From Epinephelus fuscoguttatus (Eukaryota; Chordata; Actinopteri; Perciformes; Serranidae), in the NCBI RefSeq assembly GCF_011397635.1, contig NC_064770.1:23120200-23184199 (forward strand): DNA of 64,000 nucleotides. The letters run 5' to 3'. Below the pieces are notes generated by a model. It was not told where the DNA came from. It made no database searches and worked only from the letters and a program-made list of their open reading frames with translations. Numbering within the stretch: position 1 is the first letter of the stretch; each line of letters starts with the position of its first letter. Both the position numbers and the translations under genes were made by a program. Below, piece by piece: positions 1-12,600 of this stretch.

Positions 1-659
1 TTGTCATATCATCAAGAACATCGTTGTCGCAAAAACACCCTGAAACATTGTGATATTATTTTAGGGCCAGATTATTAGTTGACATTACAATTCACAGATA
101 TTTCCTAAACGTCTCATATGCAGGCTACTTGTAGTGACGGACGATTGTTATGTCCAGCGACTCCACATTGCAGCCTGACACAACAATGTTACATTAAGAC
201 TGCTGTTTCAAAATCAAAGAATACAATTAGTAATCAAAGCACTCACATAAGAATGTATCTCTAGCAAAGCGCTAAATATTTTTTTAGAATTCTCTGTCAA
301 AGTCAGCAGAGGGAGGTGCATAGAAACGGCTATGTCGTAACCTAATGTTACCCCTCCATGGGGCAAAGACAGACTAGGCAGATATGATCAGATCATGCCC
401 GTCTCTTTTGATTGAGGTGGTTACACAAGGCATTTTTATTATGATTGGCCTCTGATTATAAGTGGAATATTAGGGTCCATGAAAACGCACCTACTGTTGT
501 AGAGACTAAAGGAGGGACAAAATTATCTGACACCTTTGTATCACTTTTAAATGTGTTATCTGTTCATAATTACATCCCTCTTATGTACCTAGTTTTGGTC
601 ACATCCCCGGTGAATGTGTGTGTGCGTGCTAGTGTGAGCCACTTAGCTTTGATGCATAC
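1..659. other. abca3 intronic sequence at left edge
   Basis: Lies downstream of the GTATGC donor at 654-659. I see no further abca3 exon and no recognised repeat. The next exons, including the first nucleotide-binding domain, must be outside the window. Confidence 0.5.
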
Positions 660-3600
660 CAGTAGAAAGAAGTAAGACGGTAGAGGCACTCCGTACTCTC
701 CAGGAAAAACTGCCTCCATGTACCAGGCCACCAAGCCATAGAGGACAGAGTCAAACAGCAGCAAGCCCAACACCTGGGCCAGGGAGAAGTCATCGTCTAT
801 CGTCACAGAGTCGAACATGTTTGACCACTGGATTCCCGTTCCTACAGAGAGGAGAGGAGCAAAAAATTTAAAAATACAGTTCTAAAAGAAAGGATCAGAG
901 AGATTGACTCTAACTTCTTCAAGTCTCACCTTTGCCCTCAAACATTCCTATGAGCTGAGATCCCATGGCCATGGCCACATTGGAGATGAGGCAGGCCGAC
1001 ACCTTCTGTGCGTGGCTCAGCAAGTCGTAGCGTGGCCACAGAAACAAATAAGGCAGGTAGCTCAGGAAATAGATGAAGCCGCCCGCTGCCGCCGCCACAT
1101 TGGCTGAAATCAGAGCCAGAATAGAAAGAAACAAAGGTTGAGAGGATGCTGAAAAACATTAAGACTTGTGTTGCCTTAAAATAGTGACTTAAAGAGCACA
1201 GCTTCTGTCACTCTCCTTTGTCACAACTACAGCACGTGGTCATCGCTGCGCCTCTAGACGAGCTCAAAACACACGCACATATGCATTTGGAGAACCAAGC
1301 AAGAGGTAACAGGTAAATTAATATGTGAAGAAAACTACTTTTGCTGCAAAACCCCATTTCCCTGACTGAAAGAACGAGTCTGTGAGTGCTGTTCAGACGA
1401 AGCATTAAGGAGGACAAATGAGACATGGGGGGAAGGAAGTTGAGCACTGGTGATGAGGCGAATGAAAGACTCTCAGGGCTGTTTTTGCTTTCCATTTCTG
1501 AGCAGCATGACAAGACTTCTCGAAAGAGCACTTGTGGCAGACAATGTGACATTTTGAGACTGTGTGGAACACGCATTGATTAAGTGCCATTACCTACTTC
1601 TAAAAAGTACATCAGTGGTGGGGGGAAGTATCCAGACAACTGTTCGCACAAAGACGGCTAAAGGAGGAAAAAAACTAGCTTTGTTAAAAAATGGCCACTG
1701 AAGGATCCTCTCTGTTAGCTTGGCCTGTATTCTATAAAAGCTGCCTTTCTCCTCTTCAAATCATTATTTATTAGGAAATCTCTAGGTTTGTACCCAACTC
1801 AGGATTACCTCAGACACATCAGATCTGGCTGTTCATTAAAAATACTCGACTATTTCTTCCTTTTTTTTCGTAAAGAGTTTAAGAGTTTGAACTGGTTGCG
1901 GCAGGGACATTCAGTGTGTTAGTAATGTTCACGTCATAGGCTATGTTAAACAAAGCTAGCCCTCTGAGCTAATGCGTGCTAACTATGCTAACAAGGGGTT
2001 GTACACTAGTTATCAAACAAAAGCCAAATATATTGCATAAGGTTGCTGTGATCGATAAATTCATCACTTCTCAAAACCTCCTACTCCAGGCAGCTGCCTC
2101 TGTCTCACTCAGACCCTGGATCTGAGTCTGCAGCTACCTCTACCAGAGAGCACCATAAAAGCTAGGACACCCACTCTGCAGCTACATCTGGGGACAGAAA
2201 CATTCCTAGAAGTACACTGACTGCCAAAAAAAATTAAATGAAACAACTGCTCGACTTGAGGAATCTCACTAAGGGGTCTCCCACTGATGATTCAAATCTT
2301 CAACTTTCAGGGGCAGCCCTAGAAATCAATTGAACCTAATTATAGTTTGTCATGTAATGTTCTTTGTATTTTAATAAGCCCATATTTATGCACAGTGTCC
2401 GAGGGAAAACACAAGATTCTTTAGCTCACATTATCTGTAGGTTCAGCAGTCACTGACACAGTTTTAATGACTCAAGTCAGGCTGTCATTGGACAATTATT
2501 CATGGGCCAGAGACAGGCCGTGAAAGACGAGAGAAGAAAAGAAGAGCAGGACAAGATTTTAAAAAACACCCTAAGTGCCTTGGCTCACAATGTCAAAGCA
2601 GGTGACAGAGCACATGTCATTACTCATAGGACAAAAATACAATATGATTAATGTGAAGAGAAATCAACACATCAGGTTTTTAACTATCTTTTCTCTTCGA
2701 CTCCTGTGGACAAAAGGATTTTAAACATTCTAAACAAGTATTATCAAGTGAATGTTTCTCATATTGTAGTTTAAAGAGCCAAATAAAACCATGAACGACG
2801 GCATGGATAGGCAAGTGCTTATGTGCAACTGCTTTGCAAAAGGCTGCATAAAAAAGAGGCGGTGACAAGCACTTGCAACCTGAACTGCTTTGTTGCAAAA
2901 AGTTGGAAAAGAAGGCTTTCATTCAGATGCTGGTCTGAATGAGTGAGAGTACAAAGGAGGGAAAGAGAAGAGGAACATGAGGAAGGAGAGATAGGATTTA
3001 AATAGTTCTCTTTATTGTCTATGTTGTTCAGGCTGGACAGGGTGCTTTGATTTCAAGTGGCTGAAGACAGAACGAGCTCACGCCAACCATATATAGGAAA
3101 ATTACTACTTTTTTAAAGTGAACAAAACTAGTCTCTTCACTAAGAAAATCTAGACTGATAAACAGCACTACAGGTAAAAGGAAAAATATGTTTTTTTCAA
3201 TTGGGGTGAACTGTTCCTTTAAATATTTACCCTCTCATGACTGATCGTGTGATCATACTGTACACGCATTACTCCTTGTGCAGATCTTTTTGTAGTTCAA
3301 ACCTGTTTTTGTTGTAGCTGCTGTGCCATTTACGGCTGTGGCAATGCCTTAAACCAGCTCGTAGGAGGAAGCAAGGCAAACAGCAGGCACTTTGACCTAC
3401 ATCTGAAATACCACACACTGTTGCACACAACTGTATGTTTCAGCAAAGGGCACCTGTCCACACCAAACACACAGCAAAAGACGGACAGTCAAAGAGTGGG
3501 CAGACACTTAACACGCACCTCGTGAGAAGAAGGCACTGATCATGAAGCTGAAGTTGATGGTGGCCACAGTGAAGACGAGCAGGAAGACAAAAACCAGCGT

Positions 3601-6600
3601 GGGGTCACTGTAGGTCAGCACTGCTCCGTTAGGGCTCACCTAAAACAGCCGATAGAAAGACAGCTTCAGTGCTCAGTTACAAACCTTACATCAATATCTC
3701 TCTTTAACTCTCTTTTCCTCTTGGTTTGAGTTGTTCCAAAACCATCACAGCACTGCATCTCGTTGCTTATTAGTTAATTACACCACACCACACGGAGTAC
3801 TGCTTTAAGAGCTACAGCTTAGCTACATATTTGAACATGAAGAAACAGCAACTGCAGCTATTTTTCATTAAATACTACTGCAGGCGATATCGGATTATCT
3901 TTTATTTATCTAAGTAACTACTTAAACATGTGGTGAAGGTATTTCATGCTGGAATGTGGTTTATGCAGCAACGTTTCATAGCTCAAACCCACCTGGATAC
4001 AAAGGAGCAGAGTCACAAAGAAGACTGAAATGGAGAGGAAGAGGAAGAACATGAGGAACCAGGCGCTCCAGTGGAGCCAGTTGCTGAGACCCATCATCCT
4101 CATGTACTCCTGAAATGCAGGAAGAACCGAGTCAAGATTAAGGATCGGTTTATTATTTCAGTGCCAGGATCAGTAGCCCATACAGAGACACACAAACACA
4201 CCTTGAGCTTCCTCTCCTTCTCCTGCACCACGGCTCGTACTATGTTGAGGGAGGTGTAGGTAAAGCTGAGCACCAGTAGCAGGGGCAGTTGGTTCTGAAT
4301 GGCCAGGATGAAGACGTCATATATAAAGGCAGGGTAAGGAAACCGCGACAGGACCACTCTGGTCTGTCGCAGCAGAGAGGCAGCAGCCGTTCTGTTGTAT
4401 GACCGCATGATGGCTCGGTCCACTGCATGCTGTACAGCCAGGAATCCCTCTCGGAAATAACCTTTAAGGAGAAAAGAGACGTAAACACAGAAGAAAATAA
4501 TGTTTATGTAAGGAGTGACTCATGACACAACCCCACCTACAAAGTGACCTGTTCCATGAGGCACAGTCCTTCTTACCTCCCTCGAAAAGTCAACATAAAA
4601 ATGGGCACGTGGCCTCGAGGAACAAAAGTGGAGCTGCAGTTGTGAGTTATTATGCATGTGGAGGTTGGAAATCCATATTCATGGGACTCTAAAAGCTTGT
4701 CAGTTCTATTATGCTGTGAGGATGACTTCATCTTTCGGAGCACGCCTCTCAGCTTCATTATGAGAAAAGATCTGGGCCACAGCAGAGCAGTGTCTTCCCC
4801 ACTTCATCATGATCACCACAAATTACAAAGTCAGGTGCATATTAGAGGTCAACCCATTTAACTGTTTGATTGATTAATTTCATAAACTACAGTAATTGCC
4901 TCTGAATAAGGCCAGTGGCTGTGCAGCCTCCACCGGCCACTTGAGGACATACATCACTGATTGGAGCTAAGGAGGAGAGGGTTGTGTTAAATAGAGCAAA
5001 AGTCAAGAGGATTCCTGGTTGTTGTTCGAAACAACCAGACGGCTGTTTGTCTGCACATTCTCCTCGTGTTTTCTTGTCTCTTCGGGTTCTCTGCCTTCCT
5101 CCCACAGTCCAAAGACATGAAGGTTAATTGGTGACTCTAAATTGTCCGTAGGTGTGAATGTGAGCATGAATGATTGTCAATCTCTATGTGTCAGCCCTGT
5201 GATAGCCTGCTAATCTGTCGAGGGTGTACGCCACCTCTTGCATAATGTCAGCTAACCGATTAAACAGCAATCAGCTTTTTTCTGTCCCAAACTTTTAATA
5301 TATTCTACTATCAGTCGACCTCTACTTCATATTAAACATGAGATAAATGTATGTAAAAGTAGTCCTTCTGCGCAAAAACTTCAGTGCGTTTTGAATACTC
5401 TGTTTCTTCTTTTGAGACAAGCTGACATCAACTCTTGAGGGATTTCTTTGTATCGTCATCTAGCACACTACTGCAAGTGTTTACATTATGTAGCCTACAC
5501 TGCTACATCTAGCTACATGCTAACATCAGGGATCATGTAATCTTGGTGGCTGATAAATTTCTCCCAGTTTCTCGATCATAATCGTGCTGGAACGTGACAG
5601 TTGTGAAGATTTTGGTTGAGAAGTTTATGCTGGTGATTTTTCATGGTAAAAAGCGCCACTATACTCTGCTACAGTGGCGCTTTTTACCATGAAAAATCAC
5701 CAGCATAAACTTCTCAACCAAAATCTTCACAACTGTCACGTTGTGTGTCCCCAGCTGCAATGACAACGCAGAGACACCGAGATACAAAAGACCCGGAAAC
5801 ACTGACCAATCAGAGCAGGGCTAACAGGCAAATATGTTCTAGCGGAAATCCAAAATACAAGTATGAACCTGAAAATGAGCCTAATATGTCCTCTCTAAAT
5901 TTCTCTAAACAACCTGCGGGAAAAATGTGATGATAAAGTTACGAGCATTTGGTGCCTGACAACTCACAAATGATTTGAGAGCACATTGCATCCTGATAAA
6001 TGTGCAGGGGCGTAGTTGCCATGGAAACATAGTGTGAGGAGAGGGCTCTCGCTCAAGAGATTGTGGGAATTAAGTGCTTTTCATCAATCATAATCTCTTT
6101 CTAAGCAGAGAAATAAACTTTTTTAAATGACTTATACTCATGAATAACTCCTCTAAGAATTACGGAGTTTTTAAGAATATTGAACATTTAACATTTTTGG
6201 GATAAGAGGTGCTCTCAAAGGGTAAGTAGCATTAAAGCAGAAAGGATTTTTTGGCTTACAGGCGACAAATATAGGTGAAAAGAAGACAGATAAAGAGAAA
6301 CAAAGCCAAGGAGTGTCAAACAGAAACCGATAAGGGTTCTTACCAGGCGTGCCACCCTCCTTGTCATACTGCTCCCTCGGCCCTGGCAGCTGAAACAGGG
6401 GATAGAGGCTGAGCGTGTGCCAGTCCAGGTCGCTGTTTGGGTTCAGCTCCGACCTCTCCTTGGGTGGGGCGTTGCGTGGGGTGAAGCTAAAACGCAGGTG
6501 ATAGCTCACCTGTGTAAGAGAGTGCAAAAAGAGAGTGGAATTGGTCGACTTAAAAAGAAAGTGGAGAGGTGTGAATTACACACAGACACATTTAGACTCA

Positions 6601-9600
6601 ACTTGGCTTCAAGTAATGCCTCTCACTTAAGCCAAGCTCAGACGACAGAAGTTTAATTTATAGATTTAATGTGCCGCCTTGTTAATGCACTCTATTATGT
6701 ATTGCATTTTGACATAACTGTTTCGATTTGTTGTTTTGGCTAGGTCTCACTAAAAACAGATTTTAATCTCAATGTGAGAAACTTCACAGATGATCTTCTC
6801 TCTAATCTCAAACATACACACACTACAAGATTTGAATTGAATAATTCATCATACACTACAGGATCCACTTAAGATTTTTATGTCAGAAGGAGCCACTCGT
6901 GTTCTTATGGGGAATCAGATCAGAAACAAAATGGAGACTGACACAGTGTGACAACTTGCTGTCATGTTATAGATGCTTTGCAGGATAAAAGACTCTGGAA
7001 CAGTGGGGGCGCCCGGTCAAGACAGGTTGTATATTCTTCAGTGAGAACTGGAGGTGAGATTTTAACTGTCAGTTTTAATATCTGTCAACACTAGTATGCT
7101 AGCTAGTGTTAGCCTCAAGGGCAGGGATTTTTACTGTTACTGTCAGCATTGCCGTCTCCTTGTAGACTCGTCTATCTTAATGGGTACTGTGAAAGTACTG
7201 GCGTAATCATAATCGGCCAGAGGAAGGGAGAATTCAAAATAAGTTCTCTTCTTTGCCTAGCCTATTTTTTTCTAGACATAACTGAGCTCAATATAACATC
7301 AAGAAGAGATTTAACCATTTTCTCATTCTTCTTAAATTCAGTTCTTGAGAAACAGCCTTCCTCTTGTCTAAAATGATCAGCGCGGTCCTGATGAGCCTGC
7401 TAACAGATCGGGAGGTTTAACACTGGATCAGTAAACCCCTCACATTAGTCTGGACGGTACGAACCAAGGCTCCAGACTACATTAGGAATAAATCGGCCCA
7501 CCTGTATCCTATGCCCTCAGTTTTATTGAGTGAATAAATCAACTAAGCAATAAATAAGCCAACACTGAGCGGACTACGACAGAGTTACAGTATGCTTTGG
7601 CAAATCAAGGACATCATTGTCTACTTAAGGCTATTAATTTGTAAGATTTTCAGCCTCTTATTGTTTCTGTTATATCGTCTATACACCCCTAAGTTTTTTC
7701 CTATTTCCTAATTTTCCGAATTTGTCATACCTTTGTTTATTGTTTACTGTTGTTCAAAGACAAAAGGGGTGGTTGGGGGATGCAAAAACAAGGAGAGAGG
7801 AAAGATAAGACAAAAGAGAGCAACAAAGAGCTGCTTGTGTCTTATCACTCTTTGTGTATTTATGTTTATTGTTTTTATGCATCTGGCAGAAGGAAGAACT
7901 TTCTACAAGGTCAATAAAGTAATTAGCATGAGAGAATGATTCATCCAAAAAAATGGCAATACATTTCCCTCTCCTTGAGAGCTTGAGGCTGTCTGAAGCC
8001 TTCAAGCCTATTTAGGATGTAGACTTTTTCATCAAAGCCAGATAAAGCTTTTCCTACATGTGATTTCGCTGATCAAACCTGTGAATTCATCGGTCCTCTG
8101 TCAGGTTTTTACTGCTACACAGGAGGATAAGTTTCATCCCTACTTTTATTCTGCTTTGTATCAGAGCAGACGTCAATCTGGTTGTTATAATCATGTCATA
8201 TCATATAGTTGCCATGCACTATGGTGCTTTGTAATGAATCTGACCAAAAAATGAGCTAGTTTGTTTATCTAAGACTCTCCTTCCATGTTTAATCTACCAG
8301 CTGACCAAAAAATCAGAATAAACAAGCATTTAAGGAGCAGAATGAAGTGCCTGGACCGGTATTACTGGTAACACATACTGTTATTCTTCCCTCCTTACAC
8401 TGGGATCAGTCAAACAAACAGTAAGTCATTATGTTGCATATTTAGCACCTGTCTAAGTATTTACACTTCTGTTAAAATGAAGAAAAGAAGAGCTAGACTG
8501 CAGTATCCCTGATGAGATTACCAGACATCAAAAAAATGTACCACTCCTCAGGTGCAGGAATCAACCATCTACCTGCTACAGTGTGTGTGTCAGTGCAGTG
8601 TGTGTGTGCTGCCTTTAACCTTTAGCGGCAGGGGTTCATCATCATGGGTGAAGGGGTGCTCAAACACCACAGCAGCCAGCAGCTTTCCTGACTTGGGGTT
8701 ATTTCTAACGTAGTCCTCAAAGTGCTCTTCTGTCTCGAAGCCACGCACTGGAAAAGAGACGAACACACACACACACAGATACAAACATCATTGCATTACT
8801 CGTAGTGGGGCATTCATCTCACGTATGTCTGCTTTCATGCTTGTCTCATTGCCCGACCTTGGTGCTCGCTACCCTCACTGACAGCCAGGAAGTTGGTTAA
8901 GGCACTGTCAGCATACTGAATTCAATGGGTAATAATACAAATACAAAAGGTCAAATTACTCAGGAAAAAGGTGCACTAAAATACACCGAAATGCTTTCTT
9001 CGTCACAGAAAAAAAGAAGAAGAGATTCCCACAACACTGAAACACACAAAGCAAATCAAAACCCAAGCAGTCCAACAAAGCTGAATTTAAACAGAAGTGG
9101 GAGGGGGATGAAACAGATTTGGTTTTCTTTTCACTTTTCATTACATTTCTGTCTTTTCCATAACTGGATTTCTCAATGACATTTTTTCTAGCACTTTTCA
9201 AGCACACATGAAGGTATTCTGGACCTGGCAATGTTACACATTGATCACACATTAGTAAATCTTGGTCAGTGTCATAAAATAAACACTTGCATGCAGAGTG
9301 AAGGAAATAGGTCAAGGACAACCAGCTGCCAAACACGCCAGTTCAGACATGCATTCGTCACACTGCTCTTCACTGCTGAAATGGTTAGTTTAATTCCTAA
9401 TCAACCTAACCAGGGTTTAATTCTGCAGTTACCAAGGGGGTATAACATTCGTACAGAGTGCCTTAATTAATTTTAATATAAATCATATTTGTGTTTTTAA
9501 GAGAACAAATTTGTTCTCTTAAAAACACAAATATGATTTTTTTAAATTCTATTTGGACGTTAACGTCCAAATAGAGTAAAATATATAAAGTCTACTGTCA

Positions 9601-12600
9601 TGATAACCAGTAAGCTAACGTTAGCTAGCCTGACCACACAGTACACACCTCCTATCAGCCTGAGTTTAAACAGTTAGAGAGAAAATAGCTGAAATTAACA
9701 ATTAAACATTTCAATAATTAGCCAGGTAATGGATAAACTGTCCAACTTGTTAGCTAAAAATAATGGCTAAACAGTTAAATGAATTAGCTAACAGTACTGT
9801 ATAAATGGCTAAAATAATAAGCTAACAGTCATGGTTAAAATGTTTAAATAATTTGCTAAAAGTAATGGTAAAGGTTTAAACAATTAGTTATAAGTACTGG
9901 TTGTTACATTCAAATAATTAGCTAAAAGTACTGGTTAAACCTTTAAATAATTAACTAAAAGTACTGGTTAAACCTTTAAATTATAAGCTAAAAGGACTGC
10001 ATAAACGTTAAAATATTAGCTAAAACTAATGGTAAAAGCTAAACAATTAGCTAAAACTAATGGTAAAAGTATAAATACTAAGCTCAGTGTTATAGATAAC
10101 CAGTTAAAATAGCGAATAGTTAAATTAACGGATAAAAACTTAAAATGACGCTAGTTAGCGAACACGTATTCAGCTGAATGACGGTGCAAGAAAACTTAAC
10201 ATCTGTTCCTGATGATTTCACGAGAAGGCAAACCTACTTTCCAATAATAATAATTTCACATTACACAATAAAGGAAATCACATTTCTCAGTTCACGATTT
10301 CGAAATGCAAGCATGTGAAACTAATAAGGCTTTTCAATGCCTAATACCTTTAGAACAAAAATACCACAAGTGTGCTTCTTTTTTTAGAGGTCCCACTTCA
10401 ACAATCCTAAGTTGTTAATATTCTGTCTGTAAAACTGTGGCATTGGAAATGTCACAAGGCTTTTTAACTGTTAATACCTTCATTGTTAGCCAGAACATTG
10501 AGGTCACATCTTGGTGGTCTTCTGTGTGCATGACACTCTTAAATTCATCCTTGATCTTCCCCTGCACCTATCCCTCTGAATGAGGAACCCAGCTAAATTA
10601 TTCATTAATGGCTGAGCCAGGTTCTCACACGGCTGTGTGCACGGCAACCTACACAGATCTGCCTACCTGCTGTTTCTGCCTTCAGCCTCACAGTGTTGCA
10701 TTTTTCTGTGTTGCTGATTGTCTGTCAGTGTACAAATATGTAAACAACCTGTTTGCACACCTGTCAGTCAAACTGTCTGCATGTTCATCTGAATAGCTGG
10801 TCACGAAGAGGCGTGGGTGTAAGTGTTAAAAAAAAACTGAGTGTAGGTCTCCTGAGAGAGGAGACTAACATGCTTCAGTGTGTGAACTTCCTTTATTTAC
10901 CTAAACTCCAAGCTGACACAGTCTGGCACAACAGTAGGGTGCGGCCCATTGGCTCTCCTGAGGGCGGTTTCTAGAGTAACCAGTATGCCTACTTCTATCC
11001 CAAATTACAATTGGTGCCAAAGCTGTGGTATCTGTTTCACAGGTTATAATGGTTACACTAGCAGCTCAAACTGGAAAGGTAAACAGGAGGCTTTGCTGCA
11101 ACAGAATCAGGTTTTTAAAGCCCCCGATTCCTATATTGTATCTCAAATGATTGAGGAGTATAAAGTGACGATTCCTTTCAGTAATATATTTTCACATTTT
11201 GGTGTAACAAAACAAGATATAAAGTGTTTGTTACTGAGCTTTAGATTTGCTGTTAGGCAGACTTTCTCACCTTTGGAGGAAGCCAAGCTTACCATTCCCC
11301 CCATTTCCAGTCTTTATGCTCAGCTAAGCTAACAGGCTGGAATTATCTGAAGCACCAGATATCCTGTTTTTCACAGATTTGCATGTGGAGCTGCTTGTTA
11401 AACAAGCCAGCACTGTTATACCAAACCCACCACCAATTTCCTGCCTGACCATTACCCACCTGCGGAGAGACTCAGGCTGCCTCGCACATCCTCTGCCACC
11501 TGACGCACCACACTGGAGTTGCCGGGCACATAAGCCAGCTGCAGGTGCGTCAAGAACCATTTGGGTAGCGCATCAACGGCATAGCTCTCATAGACCGTGG
11601 CATTTGGGTAGTCCTTAAAAGGCACCTTCTGACGTAGCACAATGAGGATGCCGGAGAAGAGCAGCGGCAGGAGTATCTCCACCAGAGTTACCAGGATTTG
11701 ACGTTTCTGGAGAGCAAGAACAGAGATAACCTGTCAACTTTGATAGGGATGTATGAGGTAGGATGAAAAAGAGTGGAAGAGGAGTTTAGGGTTCAAAAAG
11801 TGGGCGCACAGCCACTGACCAAAAAGATATTGAGATGGATTAACAACGCTATATTTAACAGAATATTCATGACTTTGAGTGACTCAGTACCTTGTTAAGA
11901 AAGTAATAAATGGCTCCATTTTCAGCCACAGGTGAGCAATGTACAATGAATTCCCTTTTAGCTCCTCAGACACAAAACTAAGAGAAAAAAAAGAGCCTTT
12001 AAAAGCAAACGCAACCCCATTTCCAGATTATTAATATGCTTTGAAAATGCTAACTCCAAATCATTGTTAATCAAGATGGGGTCTGGCCATCAATTTATTC
12101 TTTTCACACTATTCAGAATTGAAAACAGACAATTTCACAGACAGTTGACATGATGTGACAGCCTCCTACTGCTGAGTGATTGGAGAACAAAGCAGCGTGG
12201 ACAGTTTCAGGACATTACAGTCAATCTCAGAGGGGCGCCAATATCAGACCTTTCCCTTTCAGCACTCAATCAAGATGATCACTTAGGATAGGATAAATAA
12301 GAGCCTAGAATAGACACGTTCCCCATTTGTCCACATGTATTAAGTGTGTTTCAATGCATGAATACATTTAGTCATAACAGTGTTGGAAGCCTTCAACTAA
12401 AAGCTCAGCTTGGTCAGTGTGGAACATTTTGATCAGACTTTACCTGATTTAAGTAACAGTAATGTTAGATTTATACTTTGATTTATAATTTTGTTTTTCC
12501 TGTCTTTTCGAACTCACTTCATTCAGACAACATCTTGGTTAGTCTTTCCATTGATCCAATAATCAACATCTCTGGTTTGGTCAGAATAAACCCTTAACTA

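Noticed and set aside
8581..8610. GT-rich tract near an abca3 exon as a regulatory site
   Set aside because: An ordinary interrupted GT microsatellite next to a splice donor; nothing specific supports function.
10949..11332. 127-codon plus-strand open frame in an abca3 intron
   Set aside because: No recognisable domain, antisense to the host gene, and it runs into a common repeat phrase ('ccagtctttatgc'). Probably chance plus repeat.
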